64,000 nt of DNA from Desulfovibrio porci (GTDB lineage Bacteria > Desulfobacterota > Desulfovibrionia > Desulfovibrionales > Desulfovibrionaceae): the NCBI RefSeq assembly GCF_009696265.1, contig NZ_VUMH01000011.1:79417-143416 (forward strand). The letters run 5' to 3'. The first letter of the stretch is position 1. Each line of letters starts with the position of its first letter. The notes beneath the pieces are model-generated. The model searched no databases and was not told where the DNA came from. It worked only from the letters and a program-made list of their open reading frames with translations. The position numbers and the translations under genes are program-made. Shown one piece after another: positions 16,570-23,644 of the stretch.

Positions 16570-17499
16570 TCATGCGTTCGGCAGGTCCACGCCCAGACGC
16601 GCCAGCAGGTTTTGCAATTCCCCGGCGCTGGCGTAGGACAGGGTGATTTTTCCATTCTGCTCATTGCCGCTGACCAGCGCCTTGCAGGCTAAGGTTTGGC
16701 TGAGATTTTCCTGCAAGCTGCGGATTTGCGCACTTTTTTTGCGCCCCGTGCGGGCGCGCGGTTCTTTTTCGGTACGGGCTTCGCCCGGTGAGGCGTTTTC
16801 CGCCTGCCAGGGCAGGAGATGGTTTTCCCGCCAGAAGCTTGCGGCTTCCTCGGCATCACGCACGGTCAGCGCGTGGCTGATGATACGCCGGCGCAGCGCT
16901 TCGGCGGCTTCCGCATCCGTCACGCCCAGCAGGCAGCGGGCGTGCCCGGCGCTGATGTTTCCACCGCGCAGATCATCACGTGCGGCTTGGCTCAACTGCA
17001 GCAGACGCAGGGCATTGGCAATGGCCGGACGGCTTTTGCCGAGGCGCGCGGCCAGCTCCTCCTGGGTCAGCTCCAGCGCGTCGCGCAGGCCTTGCAGGGC
17101 CTGCGCCTCTTCAATGGGGTTGAGGTCTTCGCGTTGCAGGTTTTCGATCAGGGCGGCAGCCATAACCTCCTTGTCGCTCAACTCGCGCACGAAGACCGGC
17201 ACCTGGGCCAGCCCGGCCAGGCGCGCGGCGCGCCAGCGGCGTTCACCGGCCACAATCTGGTAGGTTGTCCCGTCGCTCTGCGGGCGCACCAGCAGCGGTT
17301 GAATGATGCCCTGAGCTTTGATGGAGTCGGCCAGTTCCCGCAGACTTTCAGGGTCAAAATGCCGGCGCGGCTGGTCCGGATTGGGCCGCAATACCGTAAG
17401 CGGGAGCAGGCTGATGTCGCCCTTGGTTTCGCGTTGCGGTTCGGACCCGCCGAAAAGCGCGTCCAGGCCCCGCCCCAGACCCTTGTTTGCGTTGCTCAT
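16570..17499 (-). CDS. parB: Chromosome partitioning protein ParB
   Basis: ParB binds parS sites, spreads as a CTP-dependent clamp and works with ParA to segregate origins. The 309-residue protein has the N-terminal LGRGLDALFGG, the CTP-binding motif GERRWRA, the ENLQREDLNPIEEA segment and a helix-turn-helix (LAARLGKSRPAIANALRLL), then a basic linker and the C-terminal dimer domain. AAGGAG lies six bases before the ATG. It is convergent with the rsmB-like gene and is not adjacent to parA: an opposite-strand gene lies between them. Confidence 0.95.
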   Translation of the reverse strand: MSNANKGLGRGLDALFGGSEPQRETKGDISLLPLTVLRPNPDQPRRHFDPESLRELADSIKAQGIIQPLLVRPQSDGTTYQIVAGERRWRAARLAGLAQVPVFVRELSDKEVMAAALIENLQREDLNPIEEAQALQGLRDALELTQEELAARLGKSRPAIANALRLLQLSQAARDDLRGGNISAGHARCLLGVTDAEAAEALRRRIISHALTVRDAEEAASFWRENHLLPWQAENASPGEARTEKEPRARTGRKKSAQIRSLQENLSQTLACKALVSGNEQNGKITLSYASAGELQNLLARLGVDLPNA

Positions 17500-17887
17500 G
17501 TCTTCTCCTTGTCGTGTTGCCCGCGCCTTGACAAGTGACCCCGTCGCGCGGCACGCTGCTCCAACCTGATTATTTTTGAAGGGCTGTGCGTTTCGAAAAT
17601 TTGCTCAGCTGCAAGACGCGTCGGCGTTGTTGCCGATCACCATCAGCGGCACGCGTTTGGCTCTTTTGTCGTTAACGGCGCCTGTTCTTTGGGCTGTCTT
17701 AGGCCCTCAGGCTGAATCATTAACGCGCGGGGCATCTTCTGGCGGATAAGTGCACGCGTTTGGCGACAACAGAGTGCTTGCGCGTTTTGTTTCATTGTGT
17801 TTGCTACTGAAGTTCTCAACTCTAACCTGTTCCGGCGAGAGCGACTTTTAACTGTTCGCGACATTTTCTCAGCTGAAGGAATTTCTT
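17500..17887. other. Divergent intergenic region between parB and the zinc-ribbon gene
   Basis: This 388-bp gap separates two diverging genes and must hold both promoters. I see no ORF, tRNA, parS-like palindrome or convincing -35/-10 pair in it. Confidence 0.4.
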
Positions 17888-18289
17888 ATGTCAGATTCGT
17901 TGCAACTGCTTTATCTCACTGATGCCGACAAGCATGTCCAGGCTGTGCAGATTCCCTGGGAACTCTGGCGGAAAATCGAACCCCTGGCCCGGCCGGTGCT
18001 GGATTCTCTCATGAAACCGTCTTCTGAAGAGCCTGTTGAACCTCTTCCGGCTTTTGAGGAATTTTTGCACTACTGGGATTTCCGCTACCCCTACAGTCCG
18101 GCTGTGAACTGTCCGCATTGCGGCGCGGCCACGCAGAACTGGCGTGACGACCCGGCGCATCCTTTCCGCTTGACCAACGCCAACCTGGGCGGCCTGCTGG
18201 TCTTTCATTGCCGGGCCTGTGGCGCGACAATCCGGCAGAAACATTTTCGTGACCATATGGCTGTGGAGCATACTGCACCCAAGGCCTGA
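17888..18289 (+). CDS. Hypothetical protein with a two-pair cysteine zinc-ribbon
   Basis: The 133-residue protein has an N-terminal segment of about 70 residues without a recognisable domain (MSDSLQLLYLTDADKHVQ...) and a C-terminal module with NCPHCG and FHCRACG about 40 residues apart, the spacing of a zinc ribbon. A trailing HFRDHMAVEH could add histidine ligands. AAGGA lies seven bases before the ATG. It sits between parA and parB on the opposite strand. A role in DNA or RNA binding is possible, but nothing specific can be assigned. Confidence 0.65.
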   Translation: MSDSLQLLYLTDADKHVQAVQIPWELWRKIEPLARPVLDSLMKPSSEEPVEPLPAFEEFLHYWDFRYPYSPAVNCPHCGAATQNWRDDPAHPFRLTNANLGGLLVFHCRACGATIRQKHFRDHMAVEHTAPKA

Positions 18290-18301
18290 CAGGTTAGCGC
18301 G

Positions 18302-19090
18302 TTATTGCAGCACGGTGCTCTTTTTGGAAGGCCGCCGCAGCACCACTTCCTTGGCGAGGCCCAGGTAAGCTTCCGCACCCTTGGATTTGATGTCGTAATG
18401 GATAATGGATTTGCCGTGGCTGGGAGCTTCCGAAAGGCGCACATTGCGGGGGATGACCGTTTCAAACAAATGATCAGGGAAGCAACGGCGCACTTCATTC
18501 TTTACTTCACGGGTGAGCCGGTTGCGGATGTCATACATGGTCAGCACCACACCGAGCAGCGCCAGATTGGGGTTGAGCCGTTTTTTAACCTGCTCGTAGG
18601 TCTGGAGCAATTTGACGATGCCTTCCAGGGCAAAAAATTCGCATTGCAGGGGAATCAGCAGTTCCGTGGCCGCGCAAAGGGCGTTGAGCGTCAGCAGGCC
18701 CAGTGAAGGCGGACAGTCCAGGATAATGTACTCGTAGTCGTCGTTGACCCGCTTGAGGCATTCGTCCAGGTAAAACTCGCGAGCCATTTTATCCACCAGT
18801 TCCAGTTCAACGGCGACAAGATTGGTGCTGGCCGGCAGGATATCCAGAAAGGGAGTACGGCTTTTGGCAATGCTCTGGCGTATATTGTCCGGCGAGTAAA
18901 ACGTGCTGTACAAGTCGCCGCTCAACTCTTCCTGGTTCAGGCCGAGGCCGCTGGTGCTGTTGGCCTGTGGATCGCAATCCACCAGTAGCACTTTTTTTTC
19001 CATAACGGCCAGGGCCGCGGAAAGATTGATGGCAGTCGTGGTTTTGCCCACCCCGCCTTTTTGATTGGCAATGGAAATGATGCGCGCCAT
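18302..19090 (-). CDS. parA: Chromosome partitioning ATPase ParA (Soj)
   Basis: The 262-residue protein is a deviant-Walker P-loop ATPase that moves ParB-bound origins. It begins MARIISIANQKGGVGKTTTA, containing the signature KGGVGKTT with the first conserved lysine, and has the Walker B-like LDCPPSLGLL. It lacks the extra N-terminal HTH domain of plasmid type Ia ParA, so it is the chromosomal Soj type. A parS-like site lies 87 bp upstream of its start. It converges with the zinc-ribbon gene, 12 bp apart. Confidence 0.95.
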   Translation of the reverse strand: MARIISIANQKGGVGKTTTAINLSAALAVMEKKVLLVDCDPQANSTSGLGLNQEELSGDLYSTFYSPDNIRQSIAKSRTPFLDILPASTNLVAVELELVDKMAREFYLDECLKRVNDDYEYIILDCPPSLGLLTLNALCAATELLIPLQCEFFALEGIVKLLQTYEQVKKRLNPNLALLGVVLTMYDIRNRLTREVKNEVRRCFPDHLFETVIPRNVRLSEAPSHGKSIIHYDIKSKGAEAYLGLAKEVVLRRPSKKSTVLQ

Positions 19091-19176
19091 ACAGTGACCT
19101 CCGCTTCCTCTGCGTATCTGACCGGCTGATTAATACTGCGGGATTGAATCCGGCGGCTGGGTCCTTGTTTTTTGAG

Positions 19177-19192
19177 TGTTTCACATGAAACA
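19177..19192. promoter_or_regulatory. parS-like ParB binding site
   Basis: TGTTTCACATGAAACA differs by one base from the bacterial parS consensus TGTTNCACGTGAAACA. It lies in the intergenic region upstream of parA and near the replication-origin gene cluster, where parS sites are expected. The substituted base breaks the central symmetry. Confidence 0.75.
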
Positions 19193-19416
19193 ATTTTCAA
19201 GGCACCGCGCCGCCATACAATGTTGTTTGTAAAAGAGGCGGGCAAACGCGTCAAGGCGTATGTTTTATTTGCGGGCTCAAGCGAGTCGTCAGTGTGTGGA
19301 TAGATTAAAAGTATTTTGTCGCCGCCGGAACCTCTTGGATCTCTTGCCGGATGGCCGAAATCTGGATAAAAATGCAAGAACGTCGTAAGCGGCGCGACAC
19401 TTGATCGGGAGAGCTT

Positions 19417-19818
19417 ATGTGTGGGACGCGCATCCTGCTTGTGGATGATGAGGAAGATGTCACCCGAATACTGGCAAAACGCCTGGAACGGCGCGGGTAT
19501 TCCTGCGGCCGGGCCGCCAACGGCCAGGAAGCCGTGGAGGCCATGGAAGGGGAATGTTTTCCCATTGTGGTGATGGATGTAAAAATGCCGGTGCTGGACG
19601 GCATGGGCGCTTTACAGCGGATTGCCGAACGTTGGCCAAAGACGCAGATTATACTGCTTTCGGGACATGCCGATATGCAATTGGCGGTTCAGGCCATGAC
19701 GCAAGGTGCGTTCGGTTATTTAATGAAGCCCGTGGACTTTGATGATCTGCTCTTTAAAATTGAAGATGCCGCCATGCAAAGCCGGTTGGAATACGGCAAT
19801 GAAGCGACGGGGCGCTGA
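19417..19818 (+). CDS. Single-domain response regulator (receiver only)
   Basis: The 133-residue protein consists almost only of a CheY-like receiver domain: acidic pair Asp10-Asp11, phospho-acceptor Asp54 in VVMDVKMP, switch Ser82 in LLSGHAD and Lys104 in LMKPVDF. There is no output domain after about residue 122, so it probably acts by protein contact or inside a phosphorelay. No histidine kinase is adjacent. It is transcribed away from parA and is followed closely by a thiol oxidoreductase gene. Confidence 0.85.
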   Translation: MCGTRILLVDDEEDVTRILAKRLERRGYSCGRAANGQEAVEAMEGECFPIVVMDVKMPVLDGMGALQRIAERWPKTQIILLSGHADMQLAVQAMTQGAFGYLMKPVDFDDLLFKIEDAAMQSRLEYGNEATGR

Positions 19819-19862
19819 AGAACGTTACTTCGGTGAAGCTTACAACCTATTATGAGGGACAT

Positions 19863-20672
19863 ATGAGTATTTTCGCTAAAAGGTTTTTTGCTTTGAGTTT
19901 GCTGTTGGCCTTGAGTGGGCTTTGTCTGCCGGGCGGCGCGCCCCGCGCGGCAGGTCAGGTCACGGAAGATAACCTGCCGCAGCTGCTGGAAAAGGCCTTG
20001 CGCGAGCACCCGGATATTGTGCTGGACGTGTTGCGCCGCAATAGCGAGGCTGTGCTGGATATCGCCCAGCAGGGTTCCAATATGCGCCGCAAGCGCAATT
20101 TGGAAACTCAGTGGCGTGAAGATATGAAAACGCCCAAAAGCGTGCGCCTGGAAGGCCGTCCGGTGCTGGGATCGCCCAAGGCCAAGGTGCGCATTGTGGC
20201 TTTTTCCGATTTTACCTGTCACTTCTGCCAGCAGGCTTCCAAAACCGTGGATGCTCTCTTGCAGGAATATGGCAAGGACATCAGCCTGGTCTTCAAAAAT
20301 CTGCCTTTGGATGAAAAAGGGCCGGGTGGGCAGGCGGCGGCCTATTTTGTGGCTATCTCGCAGCAGAGCGAGGAAAAGGCCTGGAAGTTCTACAAAGCCC
20401 TGTTCGCCGACCGGGACCGGCTGGTGACCGAGGGTGAGGATTTTCTGAAAAAGACCGCGCAGGATCTGGATGTGGATATGAAGCGCCTGGCACGGGACGT
20501 GCGCGGCAAGAAGGTCAGCGACATTCTTGCGGAGGATCAGCAGGATGCGCAAAAGCTCGGCGTGGAGGGCACGCCATATTTTCTGGTCAACAATCTGGTG
20601 GTCCGCGGCGCGCTGCCCCTGGATCTGTTCAAAGGCGCGGTGGACATGTCCCTCAAGCAAAGCGGCAAGTAA
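19863..20672 (+). CDS. Periplasmic DsbA-like thiol:disulfide oxidoreductase
   Basis: The 269-residue protein starts with a cleavable signal sequence (MSIFAKRFFALSLLLALSG... to about Ala30). After a helical N-terminal extension comes a thioredoxin fold with the active site TCHFC and the cis-proline segment GTPYFLVN, the pattern of the DsbA/BdbD or Thioredoxin_4 group. It probably forms or rearranges disulfides in exported proteins. GAGGGA lies about five bases before the ATG at 19863. It is followed at once by the GNAT gene. Confidence 0.85.
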   Translation: MSIFAKRFFALSLLLALSGLCLPGGAPRAAGQVTEDNLPQLLEKALREHPDIVLDVLRRNSEAVLDIAQQGSNMRRKRNLETQWREDMKTPKSVRLEGRPVLGSPKAKVRIVAFSDFTCHFCQQASKTVDALLQEYGKDISLVFKNLPLDEKGPGGQAAAYFVAISQQSEEKAWKFYKALFADRDRLVTEGEDFLKKTAQDLDVDMKRLARDVRGKKVSDILAEDQQDAQKLGVEGTPYFLVNNLVVRGALPLDLFKGAVDMSLKQSGK

Positions 20673-20676
20673 GGTG

Positions 20677-21135
20677 ATGATCACCATGGCGGAAAGGGCG
20701 GATCTGGAGCGGATTCTTGCCCTGCAATACCTGGCGTACCAGAGCGAAGCCCGCCTGCTGAACAATTTCGCCATTCCGCCGTTACGGGAAAACGTGGAGG
20801 ATTTGTTGCGTCAGTTTGAGGGGGGCGTGGTTTTTCTCAAGGCCGCGGACGAAGACGCGACGCTTGTGGGGTCCGTCCGCGCCCGGCTGGATCAAAATAC
20901 GGTGCATATCGGAAAGCTGATGGTGCATCCGGATCGGCAGGGCAGGGGAGTGGGAACGCAGTTACTGGCGGCCGTTGAATCCGTCATGGCTAAAACCTGT
21001 CCGCAAGCGCGGTACGAGCTTTTTACCAGCAGCCAAAGTCTGCGCAACGTGCGGCTTTACGTGCGCGCGGGTTACCGTCCGGTTCGCGAAGAGGAAGCGG
21101 CGCCCGGTCTGCGTCTGATTTTTCTGGAAAAATAA
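20677..21135 (+). CDS. GNAT-family N-acetyltransferase
   Basis: The 152-residue protein has the GNAT acetyl-CoA-binding motif A: IGKLMVHPDRQGRGVGTQLL (Q-x-x-G-x-G/A), followed by the motif B region NVRLYVRAGYRPV. The substrate is unknown; the family ranges from antibiotic to protein acetylation. It begins four bases after the DsbA-like gene. GTG 20674 and ATG 20686 are alternative starts. Confidence 0.8.
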   Translation: MITMAERADLERILALQYLAYQSEARLLNNFAIPPLRENVEDLLRQFEGGVVFLKAADEDATLVGSVRARLDQNTVHIGKLMVHPDRQGRGVGTQLLAAVESVMAKTCPQARYELFTSSQSLRNVRLYVRAGYRPVREEEAAPGLRLIFLEK

Positions 21136-21166
21136 GAGCACTACGCACGACCGGTGCGCGTATGCT

Positions 21167-21196
21167 ACAGGGCGCATCCGTACGGATGCGCCCTGT
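21167..21196. terminator. Perfect 30-base palindrome downstream of the GNAT gene
   Basis: The 30 bases form a perfect palindrome (15-bp arms, starting ACAGGGCGCATCCG), 31 bp after the GNAT stop. The following bases GTTGTTA give only a weak T-rich tail. It is most simply a terminator for the preceding pair of genes. A two-fold protein-binding site is an alternative. Confidence 0.5.
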
Positions 21197-21247
21197 GTTG
21201 TTATAGGCTTTAGCCAGTTGAGCGCACGTAGTGCGCAAAACAAGCAA

Positions 21248-21266
21248 CCACCCGCTACGCGGGTGG
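21248..21266 (+). repeat. Left-end hairpin of the IS200-type element
   Basis: An 8-bp stem with a 3-base TAC loop. In this family such imperfect palindromes are recognised as single strands by TnpA. The matching right-end hairpin is at 21899-21917 with loop TAT. Confidence 0.75.
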
Positions 21267-21285
21267 CGATAATGTGTTACACAAA

Positions 21286-21350
21286 AAAACACCTTTCCCA
21301 TACGATAGAGTTGTTCAGGCCCATCGTAACTTTTAAGGGAAAGGTGTTTT
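21286..21350 (+). promoter_or_regulatory. Leader hairpin covering the tnpA ribosome binding site
   Basis: A 14-bp inverted repeat (21286-21299 with 21337-21350) plus an inner pairing (TACGAT with ATCGTA) folds the leader so that the GGGAAAGG just before the tnpA ATG is paired. IS200 elements are known to limit transposase translation with such a structure. Confidence 0.65.
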
Positions 21351-21353
21351 TAT

Positions 21354-21806
21354 ATGGGAACTCGAGTCCAAAGTTTAGCGCACACAAAATGGCTATGCAA
21401 GTATCATATCGTATTCACACCAACGTACAGAAGAAAAATAATATTTTCCCAATTACGTGACAGCATAAAAGAAATTCTTCGAGACCTTTGTAGATACAAA
21501 GGTGTTGAAATTTTGGAAGGCCATCTCATGCCGGATCATGTGCATCTGCTGGTTATTCCACCAAAAATGAGTGTATCGAATTTTATGGGGTATCTGAAAG
21601 GAAAAAGTTCGTTGATGATTTTTGATAAGCACGCAAATCTTAAGTACAAGTTTGGCAACAGAAAATTCTGGGCCGAAGGGTATTATGTGAGCACAGTCGG
21701 ACTCAATGAGACAACGATTAAAAAATATATTTAGCAGCAAGAGAAGCATGACATTATGCAAGACAGGTTGAGTCCACGAGAATACCAAGACCCCTTCAAG
21801 GGGTAG
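21354..21806 (+). pseudogene. tnpA: IS200-type Y1 transposase TnpA with an in-frame amber codon
   Basis: The first 126 residues read as a normal IS200/IS605 TnpA: YHIVFTPTYRRK, the HUH metal motif in MPDHVHLLV, and FWAEGYYVSTVGLNETTIKKYI. A TAG codon follows at 21732-21734. The same frame then continues for 23 more codons (QQEKHDIMQDR...EYQDPFKG, then TAG), which is the normal C-terminus of the family. By analogy with the YxxxQ arrangement in IS608 TnpA, the catalytic Tyr lies two codons before the amber and the metal-binding Gln two codons after it. The truncated product should be inactive, so this is a decayed copy unless the codon is read through. Confidence 0.8.
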
Positions 21807-21917
21807 GCCAAGGCGGCAAGGGCTCTGGGCTTGAACAAAGTGAAAGCCGGCGCCTTTAGACGCTGGCCGGTAACAAGCCCTTATAGGGCTGGAGCAAACT
21901 ACCCGCTATGCGGGTGG
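21791..21917 (+). ncRNA. Possible structured RNA at the 3' end of the IS200-type element
   Basis: Four hairpins follow one another: 21791-21803 (CCCCT/AGGGG), 21846-21867 (GCCGGCG/CGCTGGC with one wobble pair), 21876-21890 (AGCCC/GGGCT) and the right-end hairpin 21899-21917. Such a dense row suggests a folded transcript or single-strand DNA recognition structures. In related IS605 elements the equivalent place encodes the omega RNA of TnpB, but no tnpB is present here. Expression is unproven. Confidence 0.3.
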
Positions 21918-22008
21918 TTTTGATGGAGCCCCTTCAAAAGGCGGTGCTGATTCCGCCACAATGGAAATATCCGTTCAGCAATGCCGCAAAAAGAGAATGC
22001 TGTTGCTG

Positions 22009-22602
22009 TCAGTCCGCCGGAGCGGTTTTGTCCCGTCGCTGAATTACCCTGGTCATCCAGGCCCGCAGCTGATCCAGATCCGCTTGTTGGGTTTTTTCCG
22101 AGGCATGCAGCAGAACGCGCAGATTTTCCACATCACTACGCAATTGCTGATTCTCGCGTGCTGTTTCAGACGCCGCCGCTCCGGTTTGCGGCAGGCGTTC
22201 AATCACCGCATGCATGAGCTGCGCAATGCTCTCCAGGGCCTGGGTCTGACGCTCCAGAAGCTGCAGGGCCGCTGTAGGCAGCAACTCCGCAACCAAATTC
22301 TCCACCTGCCGGACCGGGCAGGGCTCAGGCTCGGGAACAGCAAGAGCGTTACGGGGAAAGCGGGCCAGCAGCGTATTTTCCACAGCGGCCGCCGTGCGGG
22401 AAGTCTGCATCTGCTCCAGTATGGCGGCAATAACTTCCAGGGTTTCCGGTCGGTAGCGCCGTCGGCGGCCTTCGCCCACACTGGGGATAAAGGCCGCGAA
22501 GCGTTTACAGTAATAGCGGGTTGTGGATTCCGGCAGGGAAAAATGGCGGGAAATATCCGCAATGCTCAGAAGGCCTTCGGTCCGTGATGCCGTGCGCGCC
22601 AT
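22009..22602 (-). CDS. MerR-like helix-turn-helix regulator with C-terminal coiled coil
   Basis: The 197-residue protein starts with a winged-helix DNA-binding segment (LLSIADISRHFSLPESTTRYYCKRF...GRRRRYRPETLEVI), the MerR pattern of HTH then wing. It ends with a long helical region (about 105-185) rich in Leu, Gln and Glu that is probably a dimerising coiled coil. There is no recognisable effector-binding site, so the signal is unknown. The start at 22602 is well supported by AGGAGG four bases upstream; a longer reading frame beyond it has no ribosome site. It lies next to the IS200-type element. Confidence 0.7.
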   Translation of the reverse strand: MARTASRTEGLLSIADISRHFSLPESTTRYYCKRFAAFIPSVGEGRRRRYRPETLEVIAAILEQMQTSRTAAAVENTLLARFPRNALAVPEPEPCPVRQVENLVAELLPTAALQLLERQTQALESIAQLMHAVIERLPQTGAAASETARENQQLRSDVENLRVLLHASEKTQQADLDQLRAWMTRVIQRRDKTAPAD

Positions 22603-22855
22603 GACGCCTCCTGCAAGCGTATCGCAGCATTGCTGTGGTGGAATATCCAGAGCGATTTGCCGTTGAAGATATTTTATTTTCAATAATTGCGCTGCCCGCG
22701 TGCTGAAAAAACGCGGATTACCTTGCTGTTGAGCCCGGACGGCTGGAAAAACAGACGTCATGCGCAACAAAACGCAATAGCGGCAGGCGCAAATCCCCTA
22801 ATCTATTTTCCAGACATACTTCAAACAATCTATGATAGCAAGCTGCGTACTTGCG
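22603..22855. other. Intergenic region upstream of the HTH regulator
   Basis: About 250 bp between the regulator start and the terminator of the next minus-strand gene. It carries the regulator's ribosome site next to 22602. I see no other gene or convincing promoter in it. Confidence 0.35.
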
Positions 22856-22887
22856 AAAAAAGCCCCGCGCCAAAGGGTGCGGGGCTT
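22856..22887 (-). terminator. Rho-independent terminator of the NlpC/P60 gene
   Basis: Read on the minus strand, AAGCCCCGC and GCGGGGCTT form a GC-rich stem followed by six T. It lies 24 bp beyond the stop of the NlpC/P60 gene, a textbook intrinsic terminator. Confidence 0.85.
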
Positions 22888-22910
22888 AACATCAATAAAC
22901 GCAATGTGGT

Positions 22911-23408
22911 TCAGCGCACGACTCGGCGCACGGAAATCAGTTTGCTGCGCCAGTAGGGAATGTTCATGCTTTCCATGCGCACGCGCTCGCCCCGGCGCGG
23001 ACTGTGGATAAAAGAGTCGCCGCCGGCGTAAATGCCGGTATGCAGACCGCGCGGGCTTTGCCCGGTGCGGAAAACCACAATGTCGCCGGGACGGGCCAGA
23101 TTTTTCGGCACGGACTGCCCGGCCCGGGCCTGATCCACCGTGATTCTGGGCACATTCAGACCGTTCTGACGGTAGGCCCACCAGATCAGACCCGAGCAGT
23201 CAAAGCCTTTTTGAGGTGAGGCGCCGCCCAGTCGATATTTTTTGCCCATCTGGCTGTAGGCGGTATGTACCACTTTTTGCGCTTTAACGGGCGTCGGACC
23301 ATTATCCGCCGGTCGGAACAAACCACAGCCCGTCAACAGCGCCGCCAACAGCGGCCCGAGAACGCAAACGCGCCAGAAGTGCGTGGATGTGTGGTGTTCT
23401 CTCTCCAT
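22911..23408 (-). CDS. NlpC/P60 cell-wall peptidase lipoprotein
   Basis: The 165-residue protein probably cuts peptide stems of peptidoglycan. It begins with a signal sequence ending in the lipobox LLTGC (about residue 28), so it is lipid-anchored. The NlpC/P60 fold follows with the catalytic Cys in FDCSGLIWWAY, the His in GLHTGIYAG and the third polar residue near FIHSPRRG. The start at 23408 gives a normal signal peptide; an earlier in-frame ATG (23465) would put 19 extra residues before it. A strong terminator follows, so it is probably a single-gene unit. Confidence 0.85.
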   Translation of the reverse strand: MEREHHTSTHFWRVCVLGPLLAALLTGCGLFRPADNGPTPVKAQKVVHTAYSQMGKKYRLGGASPQKGFDCSGLIWWAYRQNGLNVPRITVDQARAGQSVPKNLARPGDIVVFRTGQSPRGLHTGIYAGGDSFIHSPRRGERVRMESMNIPYWRSKLISVRRVVR

Positions 23409-23586
23409 AAACTGTCTCAATAATGTATAGAAAATTTTTAAAACTGTATTAAAGCCATCTCTCAAAATATCACTATTGATCCTTTCGGCATATCACAGAA
23501 AAACTTAAGTGAAAAAAGCAATACAAACAGCTAATGGAAAAGCCAAAATCAGAAAAAACTTGTGAAAACGCTGTCCGGGACATAAA

Positions 23587-23613
23587 AGAGGCCCCCGCAG
23601 TGCGGGGGCCTCT
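23587..23613 (-). terminator. Terminator of the nrfHA operon
   Basis: Read on the minus strand, a perfect inverted repeat (AGAGGCCCCCGCA type arms) lies about 30 bp beyond the nrfA stop and is followed by TTTT. It is a good intrinsic terminator. Confidence 0.8.
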
Positions 23614-23644
23614 CATCTCATGCGCGTTTTCAGCGTCCGAAGAA

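Larger units (their letters stand above)
21248..21917 (+). mobile_element. IS200/IS605-family element (tnpA only), bounded by end hairpins
   Basis: The element has the IS200 layout: a short subterminal hairpin on the left (CCACCCGC-TAC-GCGGGTGG, 21248-21266), a leader hairpin, a single Y1 transposase gene, and a near-identical right hairpin (ACCCGC-TAT-GCGGGT, 21899-21917). There are no terminal inverted repeats and no tnpB, as expected for IS200. The true cleavage points lie a few to some tens of bases outside the hairpins and cannot be fixed without an empty site. It sits between the GNAT gene and an HTH regulator and interrupts no recognisable gene. Confidence 0.85.

Noticed and set aside
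19295..19303. DnaA-box-like TGTGGATAG between parA and the response regulator
   Set aside because: One mismatch and isolated; a 9-bp match of this quality is expected by chance in 64 kb.
23003..23011. Perfect DnaA box (TTATCCACA on the minus strand)
   Set aside because: It is a single copy inside the NlpC/P60 coding sequence with no neighbouring boxes or AT-rich unwinding region, so it is not evidence for an origin.
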